Assembly (NCBI GenBank): GCA_034435675.1
Contig: DAOTWP010000149.1
Span: 1-9,051 of the forward strand
DNA length: 9,051 nt
Reading direction: 5' to 3'
From: DAOTWP01 sp034435675
GTDB lineage: Bacteria > Chloroflexota > Anaerolineae > Aggregatilineales > Phototrophicaceae
Made by a program: the position numbers and the translations under genes. The notes beneath the pieces were generated by a model, which was not told the origin of the DNA, searched no databases, and worked only from the letters and a program-made list of their open reading frames with translations. Of the stretch, positions 1 through 6,545 are shown piece after piece (positions within the stretch are counted from its first letter, which is position 1; each line of letters starts with the position of its first letter).

Positions 1-769
1 TGGCGCTATAACGCACGTCAATCTGTGCTGCGCTGCCTGCTGCGCCCGGCGGTGATGCGGGGCTGAACGCCATGCCCACCAGCGGCGGCGGCGTGTTCAC
101 CCCGTTGTCGCTTGCCAACTGCGACACGGCAGCAGGGTTGGCGAACATATTGTGCGGCACGGGAATGTCCGCGTCACGCCAGTAGTAGGGATTGCCAAAC
201 AGCACACCCTTAAAGGCGCGGTCGGCATACTCGCTGTTGTAGATGTGCGCTTCCACGCCAACACTCGCCCCGCTGAACAGCAGAATGCCGTCGTAGATGG
301 GCATCAGCTCGTGGTCAATCAGCCGGGCGCTGCGGATTGACCCGGCGCGTTCCGGCAAAAAGCCGTGAAACACTGCTGAAAAACGTGTCAGCCCGCCTTC
401 GACATAATGTTCATAGACGATGTCCGCCTGCCCGATGCCCGCCTGTGGACGCACCAGCGGCGGCGCGTTGCTGATTTTGACGATCACCGGACGCCGTTCC
501 AGCAGCGTGGGGTCGGTCATGACCAGCCCGGTCAGCGGGTTTACGCCTGCGGGGAATTCCCACGGACCAAGCACCTCAACACTGGGGGCTGCGGTGTCGG
601 TTGCATCTGCCGGTGTGGTCGCGTTTACCTGCGCGGTACTGGCGGCGTCGGCGTGGTCGGCAGCGGTGACAGGCAGCGGTGCGGCACACCCGCCCAGTGC
701 AGCCAGGAGCACAACCAACAGCGCCACCAACGGCAGAATCAGAATTGTTAATGCTTGCGAGCCTCGCAT
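1..769 (-). CDS. DUF3048 (YerB-like) lipoprotein, 3' end cut off by window edge
   Basis: The reading frame is open from an ATG to the left edge, giving 256 residues with no stop. Residues 1-28 form a lipoprotein signal: a hydrophobic stretch at about 8-26 and a lipobox Leu-Gly-Gly-Cys with Cys28, so the mature protein should be lipid-anchored outside the membrane. Residues 29-68 are a low-complexity Ala/Thr/Asp linker. From about 76 the sequence matches my memory of the DUF3048 family (YerB of Bacillus): NPLTGL at 77-82, RRPVIVKISNAP at 92-103, QADIVYEHYVEGG at 114-126, and RAGSIRSARLIDHEL at 141-155. The family's role is unknown. The second, C-terminal DUF3048 part should begin near the cut. 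The gene is divergent from the DUF4388 gene. The start is supported by an AGAGGA sequence, but 11 bases upstream is a long spacing. Family call is firm, function is not. Confidence 0.87.
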   Translation of the reverse strand, partial: MRGSQALTILILPLVALLVVLLAALGGCAAPLPVTAADHADAASTAQVNATTPADATDTAAPSVEVLGPWEFPAGVNPLTGLVMTDPTLLERRPVIVKISNAPPLVRPQAGIGQADIVYEHYVEGGLTRFSAVFHGFLPERAGSIRSARLIDHELMPIYDGILLFSGASVGVEAHIYNSEYADRAFKGVLFGNPYYWRDADIPVPHNMFANPAAVSQLASDNGVNTPPPLVGMAFSPASPPGAAGSAAQIDVRYSA

Positions 770-773
770 TTGT

Positions 774-803
774 GCTATAGTCCTCTTGGAGCATAAGTAT
801 CAA
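774..803 (-). promoter_or_regulatory. possible promoter of the DUF3048 lipoprotein gene
   Basis: On the minus strand TTGATA (798-803) is followed after 18 bases by TATAGC (774-779). The match to -35/-10 consensus is 5/6 and 4/6. If used, transcription would begin at or within a few bases of the ATG, giving a leaderless mRNA, and the AGAGGA at 781-786 would not be transcribed. The two readings exclude each other, so this is a weak call. Confidence 0.25.
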
Positions 804-998
804 TTCGCAATTCCGGACAAGGGGATTAGTCTCCTGCCAGATTGATGGATTGGCGGCTTCTGAAGATATCAGCCAGCAGCAAAGGCAGCGCCAGGATCGG
901 TGGTTGATGCGCCGCTTGCCCATTGATCGCTGACCGTATTCTGACCCCGGCATTGTACCGCCGGGCGCGAGCAGTGAGAATACGTTTCTCCGCCGTTT

Positions 999-1021
999 GC
1001 CCTGCGCTGCGGCGGCAGGGC
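999..1021. repeat. 7-bp inverted repeat (hairpin) upstream of promoter
   Basis: GCCCTGC (999-1005) and GCAGGGC (1015-1021) are perfect inverted copies around a 9-base GC-rich loop. There is no T-tract, and it lies 17 bases before the -35 box. It may be a protein site or chance in GC-rich DNA. Confidence 0.3.
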
Positions 1022-1031
1022 TGTGCCGTTT

Positions 1032-1058
1032 GGGTGAGTTGACTTGCATTTCTCACCC
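1032..1058. promoter_or_regulatory. candidate operator: inverted repeat GGGTGAG-N13-CTCACCC
   Basis: GGGTGAG (1032-1038) and CTCACCC (1052-1058) are perfect inverted copies. Their centres are 20 bases apart, close to two helical turns, so both arms face the same side of the DNA. The -35 box lies between them and the right arm is within the promoter spacer. A bound dimer would block RNA polymerase. TCTCACC recurs at 1097-1103 in the leader. No regulator for it is in view. Confidence 0.4.
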
Positions 1059-1067
1059 CGCTATAAT
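1039..1067 (+). promoter_or_regulatory. sigma-70-type promoter of the DUF4388 gene
   Basis: TTGACT (1039-1044), a 17-base spacer and TATAAT (1062-1067) match consensus at 5/6 and 6/6 with ideal spacing. Transcription should start near 1074, giving a leader of about 80 bases before the ATG at 1154. This is the best promoter in the window. Confidence 0.8.
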
Positions 1068-1076
1068 TCGAGGCTA

Positions 1077-1103
1077 GGTAAGATTCGTGACCCTTATCTC
1101 ACC
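1077..1103 (+). other. 5' leader hairpin
   Basis: GGTAAGAT (1077-1084) pairs with ATCTCACC (1096-1103) except for one A-C mismatch, around an 11-base loop. It would lie at the very 5' end of the predicted transcript and might stabilise the mRNA. It does not cover the ribosome site and has no T-tract, so it is not an obvious attenuator. Confidence 0.25.
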
Positions 1104-1153
1104 GATCAGTCTCCATAATTCACGCTCAAGCTGGGACCAGGCAGGGGGCTTCA

Positions 1154-2035
1154 ATGCCGCTTCAGGGAAATATTCGAGACTTTAGCACCACACAGTTGCT
1201 AAATCTGATCAATCTCGCCGGTAAAACCGGGACGCTGACGATCTTTGAAGGTGTTCCAACAGGCGAACTTGATGCGATGAAGCAGGAGAAGTTCGCCCCC
1301 GGCGCAGAACGGGCGCGGATCTCCTTCAAAACCGGCAAGCTGATCCATGCCCGCATGACCACACAGGAAAGCGGTCTGGTGTCCGTCCTCAACAAGACTG
1401 GCAAGCTGACCGATGAGCAGGCACGGATTGTGCGTGAACGCGCCAAAGGGGCAAGCGACAAACGGCTGGCGATGCTGCTCATCAGCGCCAACTATGTCAC
1501 CCAGCAGGACATCGTCACCAGTATCCAGCAGTTCATGCTCGATACCGTCTACAACATTATGTCCTGGACGAACGGACCCTTTCGTTTTGATGACAATACC
1601 ATGCCCGATGGCGACACCATCCTGATCCCGGTGGAACTGGAAAATGTCATCATCGAAGGCACACGCCGCCGCCGCGAGATTGACGAACTCAATAAATACC
1701 TGCCTAATCTTGACATGGCACTCAAGTTCCCCGAAAATCCGAAGGAAAAGTTCCAGGGCATTCACCTCAGTGTAGAGGAATGGCGCGTGGTGTCGTTTGT
1801 GAACCCCAAAAACACCATCCGGCAAATTGCCAAAGCCAACAACATGTCCGAACTGGAAATACGCCGGGTCATTTATGGTCTGGAGCAGGCGGGACTGGTC
1901 GAACTGGTGAAACCGCCCATGGCAGAACGTGCCGGTGACAAGAAAGCGCCGATTGGGCGTTCTGCTGCAAAGCCGAAACAGCAGGTGCAAACCGATGTTG
2001 TGAAACGGCTCATCGATAAAATTCGGCAAATCTGA
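1154..2035 (+). CDS. PATAN/DUF4388 domain protein with C-terminal winged-helix-like region
   Basis: The 293-residue soluble protein opens with a DUF4388 (PATAN) domain: LQGNIRDFSTTQLLNLINLAGKTG at the start (FS at 10-11), then the paired strands of TGTLTIF (25-31) and ARISFKTGKLIHARM (54-68). Between them is an insertion of roughly 18 residues (about 33-52, charged, rich in Glu/Lys), longer than in typical PATAN domains. Residues 83-145 form a helical region ending in a 'WTNGPFRF' strand, a common companion of DUF4388. Residues 205-252 look like a winged helix (QIAKANNMSELEIRRVIYGL). The tail 255-280 is basic and low complexity. The ribosome site AGGGGG lies 5 bases before the ATG. Family members act in signalling and often accompany small GTPases, as here. 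I infer a GTPase partner or adaptor; DNA binding by the winged helix is possible but unproven. Confidence 0.85.
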   Translation: MPLQGNIRDFSTTQLLNLINLAGKTGTLTIFEGVPTGELDAMKQEKFAPGAERARISFKTGKLIHARMTTQESGLVSVLNKTGKLTDEQARIVRERAKGASDKRLAMLLISANYVTQQDIVTSIQQFMLDTVYNIMSWTNGPFRFDDNTMPDGDTILIPVELENVIIEGTRRRREIDELNKYLPNLDMALKFPENPKEKFQGIHLSVEEWRVVSFVNPKNTIRQIAKANNMSELEIRRVIYGLEQAGLVELVKPPMAERAGDKKAPIGRSAAKPKQQVQTDVVKRLIDKIRQI

Positions 2036-2127
2036 GCTGAGCTTATTGTTGTTTATCGGGCAGTTCAGGTTGCATCTGTAATCATCAAAATAGCTATTGG
2101 GCAGCATACGGGAAGAGCGGATCAATT

Positions 2128-2661
2128 ATGCAAACAGTCAAAATGGTGATCACCGGACCGTTTAGCTCTGGCAAGACGGAATTCATCCGTTCCATCAGCG
2201 AAATTGAGGTGGTTTCGACGGAACGGGATATTACCTCTGAGGCAGAACGCCGCCAGAAAGACCAGACCACCGTAGCGATGGACTTCGGTCGCATTACGGT
2301 TGACGATGACCTCGTGCTGTATTTGTTCGGTACGCCGGGGCAGCGCCGCTTCGATTTCATGTGGGAAATTCTGGCAGAGGGCATGCTCGGATTCATTGTG
2401 ATGGTGGACAGCGCCAAGCCGGAAACCTTCCGCGAGGCGAAAAGTATTCTGGAAACGTTCCGCGCGTATGCGCCGACCCCTTATGTCGTCGCCGCCAACA
2501 AGCAGGATCACCCTGATGCGTGGACACCGGATGACCTGCGGATTGCCCTGCGGATTGAAGAAGATGTCAAGCTGCTGCCTTGTGTGGCGAAAGACAAGAG
2601 CAGCGTGCGTGATGTGCTGCTGGAACTGCTGTACTCAATTCTTGAAGAGATGGAAGGCTAG
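2128..2661 (+). CDS. small Ras-like GTPase (COG2229/MglA-related)
   Basis: This 177-residue single-domain GTPase has a P-loop GPFSSGKT at 10-17, likely switch-I threonines at 47-48, a G3 motif GTPGQ at 68-72, an NKQD guanine-specificity motif at 124-127 and a G5-like CVAKD at 152-156. The usual Asp of DxxGQ in G3 is Gly68. This is a known trait of the bacterial COG2229-type and MglA-like group, so I do not read it as inactivation. MglA-type GTPases control cell polarity and motility and normally work with a Roadblock protein (MglB). None is in the window; the DUF4388 gene 92 bases upstream is the likely partner. GGAAGAG sits 10 bases before the ATG. The GTPase call is very safe, the pathway is inferred. 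Confidence 0.93.
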   Translation: MQTVKMVITGPFSSGKTEFIRSISEIEVVSTERDITSEAERRQKDQTTVAMDFGRITVDDDLVLYLFGTPGQRRFDFMWEILAEGMLGFIVMVDSAKPETFREAKSILETFRAYAPTPYVVAANKQDHPDAWTPDDLRIALRIEEDVKLLPCVAKDKSSVRDVLLELLYSILEEMEG

Positions 2662-2729
2662 GTGCGGCGTCTCGCATTCCGCCCGATCAATGCTATCCTT
2701 GACGCAGAACGCAGGAAGGCGAACGCATC

Positions 2730-3518
2730 GTGGCTACGCTGGTAACAGAACAGGGAATTGTCCATTATGAGACATTGGGTCGTGGACGCCCTGTTCTTTT
2801 GCTGCATGGCTGGCTTGGCTCGTGGGCGTTGTGGCGGCAGACCATCGAGGTCCTCAGCAAGGATTTCCGCACCTATGCGCTGGACTTTTTCGGTTTTGGC
2901 GAATCAATTGACCGCACGGAAGACTTTTCCGTTGATAACTTCGTCCAGTTGGTCAACCAGTTCATGGATCGCCTGGGCATCGTCAAAGCGCCGCTGATCG
3001 GGCATTCGATGGGTGGCACCGTGTCGCTGGGCGCTTCGATCCGCTACCCGGAAAAGATAGTCAAAACAGTCGTCATCGGCTCACCGATTCAGGGCAATTC
3101 GCTCAATCTGCTGCTCAAGGTTTCCGGCTACAAAGGCACTGCCAGCGTCTTCTGGACCTTCCCCTCGCTGATGCGGCTGTTTATCGGCACCTATCTGCGG
3201 TTTACCGCGCAGGATGGCAAGCGTGTGTCGCAGATGGTGATGGCAGACTTTGACAAAATCACTGTCAATTCGTTTTTTGAGAGCATCGGCACGCTGCGCG
3301 ACACCGACCTGCGCCCGCGTCTGGGTGAACTGCGTATGCCTGTCATGGGCATTTACGGCAAGCGTGACATCATCGTCAGCCCCAACCAGTCCAAAGTCCT
3401 CCAGCAGTACGCGCCCAACAGCAAGATTGCGTGGTTCGAAAAATCCGGGCATTTCCCGATGATTGACGAATTTGAGCGCTTCCACGAAACCCTGCGCGAT
3501 TTCCTGATCAATGGCTGA
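2730..3518 (+). CDS. alpha/beta-fold hydrolase
   Basis: The 262-residue protein has the full hydrolase triad: the oxyanion motif HGWLGS at 26-31, nucleophile elbow GHSMGG with Ser93, acid Asp213 in GKRDIIV, and His241 in SGHFPM. Residues 120-190 form a helical cap. There is no signal peptide, so it should be cytoplasmic. Substrate cannot be read from sequence: esterase, C-C hydrolase and haloperoxidase-like members share this pattern. The start is GTG, chosen because AGGAAGG (2713-2719) lies 10 bases upstream and the first residues form the usual strand (VTEQGIVHYETLG). It begins 68 bases after the GTPase with no clear promoter between, so it may share that transcript. Confidence 0.9.
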   Translation: MATLVTEQGIVHYETLGRGRPVLLLHGWLGSWALWRQTIEVLSKDFRTYALDFFGFGESIDRTEDFSVDNFVQLVNQFMDRLGIVKAPLIGHSMGGTVSLGASIRYPEKIVKTVVIGSPIQGNSLNLLLKVSGYKGTASVFWTFPSLMRLFIGTYLRFTAQDGKRVSQMVMADFDKITVNSFFESIGTLRDTDLRPRLGELRMPVMGIYGKRDIIVSPNQSKVLQQYAPNSKIAWFEKSGHFPMIDEFERFHETLRDFLING

Positions 3519-3593
3519 TTTCTTAGGCTGCTCCTGTTAGACTGTTCCTGCCTGCGTTTTCGCAGCTCGTAAACCGGAACCGGAGACGATCTG

Positions 3594-4424
3594 ATGAAAT
3601 TTGGTGTGGCACTACCTTATGCCGGGGCACGCGCCGTGGCAGCGCTGTGCCAGGCTGCCGAGGAAAGCGGTTGGGACGGCTGTTTTCTGGGCGATGCGAT
3701 CTGGTGTGAAGATCCGTTAATCGGGCTGGCGGCGGCGGCGATGACCACCAGCCGGATTCGCCTGGGCACGATGATTATCCCCGCGCCGCTGCGCCGTCCG
3801 TGGAAGCTGGCGAGCGAGTCGCTGGCACTGGATCACCTGTCCAATGGACGCCTGATTCTGGGCTTAGGAACCGGTGCGGTGTGGATGGGCTGGCAGGGCT
3901 TCCCCGACGAGGTGACCGATACCAGAGCACGTGCCGAGATGCTCGACGAATGCATCGACATCCTGACGCTGCTGTACCAGCGCAAACAGGTTGACTACGA
4001 CGGCAAACACTATCACCTCAACCTGACGCAGGTGGACGAGGCGCATTATCCGCCCATGCCCGTGCAGCAGCCGCGCATTCCGCTCTGGGTAGTCGGTGTG
4101 TGGGGACGCGCCAAGTCCATGCAGCGGGTGCTTAAGTGTGACGGCGTATTTGTGGAAAAGATGAACGATGCCGGCAAGGGCGAGGCAGCCACGCCAGAGG
4201 ACATCCGTGCGCTGAAAACGTTCGTGGCGGCGAACCGCACCCTGACCACGCCGTTCGACATTGTTATGCAGGGCAGTACGACTGATCTGGAACCCGCTGA
4301 ACGGCAGCAAATGCTGCACCAGTGGCAGGACAGCGGGGTGACGTGGTGGATTGAGCCGCTGTTTGGTGTATCAGTAGAGGCAGCGGAGGCGATGATCCGC
4401 CAGCGTTCCCCGCACATGGGGTGA
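3594..4424 (+). CDS. LLM-class (luciferase-like) flavin-dependent oxidoreductase
   Basis: The 276 residues follow the bacterial-luciferase TIM-barrel pattern: MKFGVALPYAG at the N-terminus, AEESGWDGCFLGDA (22-35), a TSRIRLGTMIIPAPLRRPW stretch (52-70), and the family signature DHLSNGRLILGLGTG (80-94). RIPLWVVGVWG (161-171) is the usual late strand. These enzymes use FMN or coenzyme F420 to oxidise or oxygenate small organic substrates; which cofactor and substrate cannot be told here. It is slightly short for the family but intact. GGAG lies 8 bases before the ATG. It follows the hydrolase by 75 bases, so joint transcription is possible, and a hairpin just after the stop ends the unit. Confidence 0.88.
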   Translation: MKFGVALPYAGARAVAALCQAAEESGWDGCFLGDAIWCEDPLIGLAAAAMTTSRIRLGTMIIPAPLRRPWKLASESLALDHLSNGRLILGLGTGAVWMGWQGFPDEVTDTRARAEMLDECIDILTLLYQRKQVDYDGKHYHLNLTQVDEAHYPPMPVQQPRIPLWVVGVWGRAKSMQRVLKCDGVFVEKMNDAGKGEAATPEDIRALKTFVAANRTLTTPFDIVMQGSTTDLEPAERQQMLHQWQDSGVTWWIEPLFGVSVEAAEAMIRQRSPHMG

Positions 4425-4431
4425 TTTCGGC

Positions 4432-4460
4432 GCAGGGGCATGGTGCTGATGTGCCCCTGC
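4432..4460. terminator. bidirectional hairpin terminator between convergent genes
   Basis: GCAGGGGCA (4432-4440) and TGCCCCTGC (4452-4460) form a perfect 9-bp GC-rich stem with an 11-base loop. It lies in the 50-base gap between two converging stop codons, where a shared terminator is expected. Neither strand has a T-tract after the stem, so it may work as a processing barrier or with Rho. Confidence 0.6.
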
Positions 4461-4474
4461 CACCTTTCCAGCGG

Positions 4475-5731
4475 TCAGGCGACCAGCGCCAGAAAGCGCT
4501 CCACGTCATATAGTGCCGTCTGGGCTGCGGGCGAAAGCTGCGGCAGCAGCAGGTCAAAGGCGTGCTGTGTCAGCGGATAGACGATGTTCAGCGCCGGAAC
4601 CCGGCAGGCAGTCAATTTCTGAAACAGCGCTGCAGCGGCAGATGGCGGGGTGATGCAGTCCAGTTCCCCCTGAATCAGCAGCGTGGGTGGGCAGCCTGCG
4701 TGCACGTGTGTAACCGGCGACGCCAGCGCGTAGTTTTCTGGAACCTCATGGGCATGTCCACCCAGCAGAATGTCCAGCCGTCCGGCGTCTTGCAGTGTCT
4801 TCTTGTTCTCTGCCGCGCCTGGCAGTCCAATTTCCACCCTGGGCAGCCCAATTACGCGCTGCTGTGCCGTCTGTTCGTAAACGGCGCACAGGTCAGATGG
4901 TCCATAGTAAGCGACCACTGCCCGCACTGACAAATCGCCGTCGCGCACATCCGGCGGTGTGAGCCGGGGATGATCCGGCGCATAAGCCGCCAGCATTGCC
5001 AGATGCGCCCCGGCTGAACCGCCGCCCAGCACAATGCGCTCCGGGTTGACCCGATAGCGGGCAGCATTGGCTTTCATCCACGCGACCGCGCGCTTTATAT
5101 CCCCAACCATATCGAAAATATCCACTTCCGGGCACAGGCGGTACGCCACATCCATGACCACATGCCCCTGCGCGGTTAGCTGCCGGAAGAACGGGCGCGT
5201 GCCAAAATCCTTATCGGACAGATACCAGCCGCTGCCGTGCAGATAGACCAGCGCCAGTCCGCTGGGGGTGACACCCTGTGGCGGCTGCCACAGATCACAC
5301 AGCAGTTGGCGCTCTGTGCCGGGTATCGTCCAGAAGGGAATATCGCGCTCCCAGCAGGGCGTGCCTGTGCGCGGCAGACCGAGCCGCCAGCGTGTGCCCA
5401 GCAGCGTATTTGCCCGCTGGGGTGGAATTCTGTCCTGCCAGTCAACGCCAAACGCCTGCGCGAAGTCCGGGCGCACTGCCAGCACCCGCCCGATGTAGAT
5501 AGCGGACAACCCCGCGCCCAGCCCGCCTAAAATGACTGCAACCGGGGCGTTATAGAGCCAACCCAGCCACGCCCCCAGCACACCGAAGACGACCAGCAGC
5601 GGCGATATGGCATGATGCAGCAGGTGCGGCAGCCACAGGAGCATGAAATTGTAAGGCGGTTTGAGGCGAACGAAAAGCAGCAGGTTCAGCAGCAGGCTGA
5701 ACAGCGATAACACATAGGCGATGATGAGCAT
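4475..5731 (-). CDS. membrane-anchored alpha/beta hydrolase (HSL/BD-FAE-type esterase)
   Basis: The 418-residue protein joins an N-terminal membrane part to an esterase. Hydrophobic helices lie at about 2-21, 42-60 and 62-83. The hydrolase domain starts near 140: oxyanion motif HGSGW at 165-169 (a variant of HGGGW), nucleophile elbow GGSAG with Ser239, acid Asp358 in GELD, and His390 in the QHAF context. This is the alpha/beta-hydrolase-3 or carboxylesterase type, acting on acyl or aryl esters. With an odd number of helices the two ends should be on opposite sides of the membrane; which side holds the active site is not clear. GAGG is 5 bases before the ATG and overlaps the stop of the TetR gene 7 bases upstream, so the two are co-transcribed and probably translationally coupled. 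The regulator likely senses this enzyme's substrate or product. Confidence 0.88.
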   Translation of the reverse strand: MLIIAYVLSLFSLLLNLLLFVRLKPPYNFMLLWLPHLLHHAISPLLVVFGVLGAWLGWLYNAPVAVILGGLGAGLSAIYIGRVLAVRPDFAQAFGVDWQDRIPPQRANTLLGTRWRLGLPRTGTPCWERDIPFWTIPGTERQLLCDLWQPPQGVTPSGLALVYLHGSGWYLSDKDFGTRPFFRQLTAQGHVVMDVAYRLCPEVDIFDMVGDIKRAVAWMKANAARYRVNPERIVLGGGSAGAHLAMLAAYAPDHPRLTPPDVRDGDLSVRAVVAYYGPSDLCAVYEQTAQQRVIGLPRVEIGLPGAAENKKTLQDAGRLDILLGGHAHEVPENYALASPVTHVHAGCPPTLLIQGELDCITPPSAAAALFQKLTACRVPALNIVYPLTQHAFDLLLPQLSPAAQTALYDVERFLALVA

Positions 5732-5738
5732 GGTGTCC

Positions 5739-6359
5739 TCACTTGTGCACCATTCCGAGCAGGCGCAGCAGCGCGGCGCGGATCATTTCGGGGGGAATAG
5801 CCTTCCATTCCTGCGGATACATCAGCATTAAGCCGTTCAGGAAGGCGAAGAAAAAGGTCGTTAGCAGGTTGGGTTCAACATCCGGCGCAATGCTGCCCTC
5901 CGTCTGCCCCTGCGCGAGAATTGCCGAGACGGACTGATGCAGGGTCGTGCCAATCCGGGCAGGGTCGAAACCGAGCTGCGCCAGCCCTGCGGTGCCGCCT
6001 CTGCCCAGAACCGTCATGACAATGGTGATGAATTCATCGCCGCCCTGTTCCCTGCTCAGGGCAAGGAAGCCCGCCAGCAGATCATCGAATTTCTCGCTGC
6101 TGCTGCCCGGTTGTGCGGCGGCGGTAGCCATCATTGTGGTCAGTGCTGCAAAGCCGTCCGCCAATACTGCTTTGAAAAGCGCCTCTTTTGAGGCGAAATA
6201 CCAGTAGATATTGCCCTGACTCATGCCCGACTCCTGGGCGATGGTGGACACATTGCAGCCATCATAACCGTGCGCGGCGAACAGACGCCGCGCCGTGTCG
6301 AGGATCTTCTGGCGGCTTTCCGCCCGCACCTGTTCATTCTGGATCGTACTGCGTGGCAT
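5739..6359 (-). CDS. TetR/AcrR-family transcriptional regulator
   Basis: From the ATG this is a 206-residue protein of typical TetR length. Residues 16-62 carry the DNA-binding domain: ILDTARRLFAAHGYDGCNVSTIAQESGMSQGNIYWYF fits the helix-turn-helix pattern, with the recognition helix at about 46-54 and SKEALF after it. The remaining helices (63-206) would bind ligand and dimerise. An in-frame GTG at 6371 would add four residues; it has no Shine-Dalgarno sequence, while the ATG has only a weak one, so the start is not settled. The gene precedes the membrane esterase in one operon. Two near-identical palindromes just upstream make autorepression very likely. The ligand is unknown; given the neighbours an acyl or ester compound is a reasonable guess. 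Confidence 0.9.
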   Translation of the reverse strand: MPRSTIQNEQVRAESRQKILDTARRLFAAHGYDGCNVSTIAQESGMSQGNIYWYFASKEALFKAVLADGFAALTTMMATAAAQPGSSSEKFDDLLAGFLALSREQGGDEFITIVMTVLGRGGTAGLAQLGFDPARIGTTLHQSVSAILAQGQTEGSIAPDVEPNLLTTFFFAFLNGLMLMYPQEWKAIPPEMIRAALLRLLGMVHK

Positions 6360-6371
6360 GGTCTCATTCAC

Positions 6372-6389
6372 TGACTAAAGGTTCAGTCG
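6372..6389. promoter_or_regulatory. candidate TetR operator, copy 1
   Basis: TGACTAAAGGTTCAGTCG is an imperfect palindrome matching copy 2 at 14 of 18 positions, with all but one difference in the central bases. It sits between the predicted transcription start of the regulator (about 6391) and its start codon, where binding would block the polymerase. Confidence 0.65.
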
Positions 6390-6397
6390 TTAAATCC

Positions 6398-6426
6398 AGT
6401 GTATCGCTGACTAACTGTTCAGTCAA
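6398..6426 (-). promoter_or_regulatory. promoter of the TetR-esterase operon
   Basis: On the minus strand TTGACT (6421-6426), 17 bases and TACACT (6398-6403) give 5/6 and 4/6 matches. Transcription should start near 6391, about 20 to 30 bases before the possible start codons. Both operator copies cover or flank it. Confidence 0.6.
6408..6425. promoter_or_regulatory. candidate TetR operator, copy 2
   Basis: TGACTAACTGTTCAGTCA has arms TGACTAA and TCAGTCA that pair at 6 of 7 positions. It overlaps the -35 box and the adjacent spacer of the regulator's promoter. Its start is exactly 36 bases from that of copy 1. Confidence 0.7.
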
Positions 6427-6464
6427 TAGGTCAATCTGGATCAGGCGGCGGCGGCGTGCGCGGT

Positions 6465-6494
6465 TTGCGAAAGCATGCCAGTCGCCACTATACT
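6465..6494 (+). promoter_or_regulatory. promoter of the beta-helix/reductase operon
   Basis: TTGCGA (6465-6470), 18 bases and TATACT (6489-6494) match consensus at 4/6 and 5/6. The expected start near 6501 leaves a 45-base leader before the ATG at 6546. Operator copy 2 ends about 40 bases before the -35 box, so the TetR protein would not block this promoter directly but could influence it. Confidence 0.5.
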
Positions 6495-6545
6495 TGAATC
6501 CAAACCTTGCTGCCCGGATAGGTGCTATCATACACAGGTCGTCTT

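Larger units (their letters stand above)
770..1153. other. divergent intergenic region
   Basis: This 384-base gap separates the lipoprotein gene from the DUF4388 gene. Minus-strand open frames cross it, but none has a recognisable product or a convincing ribosome site. The right third holds the promoter, inverted repeats and leader hairpin listed separately. I recognise nothing in about 805-995. Confidence 0.6.

Noticed and set aside
420..845. 141-codon plus-strand open frame
   Set aside because: It is opposite the DUF3048 lipoprotein gene, whose protein is recognisable.
826..1056. 76-codon minus-strand open frame in the divergent intergenic region
   Set aside because: The translation is Arg/Ala/Gln rich and unlike any family, and it would begin inside the strong plus-strand promoter.
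1199..2125. 308-codon minus-strand open frame opposite the DUF4388 gene
   Set aside because: It is antisense to a recognisable protein, its translation is rich in His/Phe/Gly with no family resemblance, and it spans the intergenic gap. Long antisense frames are common in GC-rich genes.
2111..2342. Loss of GTPase activity, because G3 reads GTPGQ rather than DTPGQ
   Set aside because: The Gly substitution is usual in this bacterial GTPase group, and the P-loop and NKQD are intact.
3552..3565. CTGCG-TTTT-CGCAG hairpin between the hydrolase and LLM genes
   Set aside because: A 5-bp stem without a T-tract is too weak to call a terminator.
6441..6462. GGC-rich short repeat in the divergent region
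   Set aside because: A few GGC units in GC-rich DNA show no larger repeat structure.
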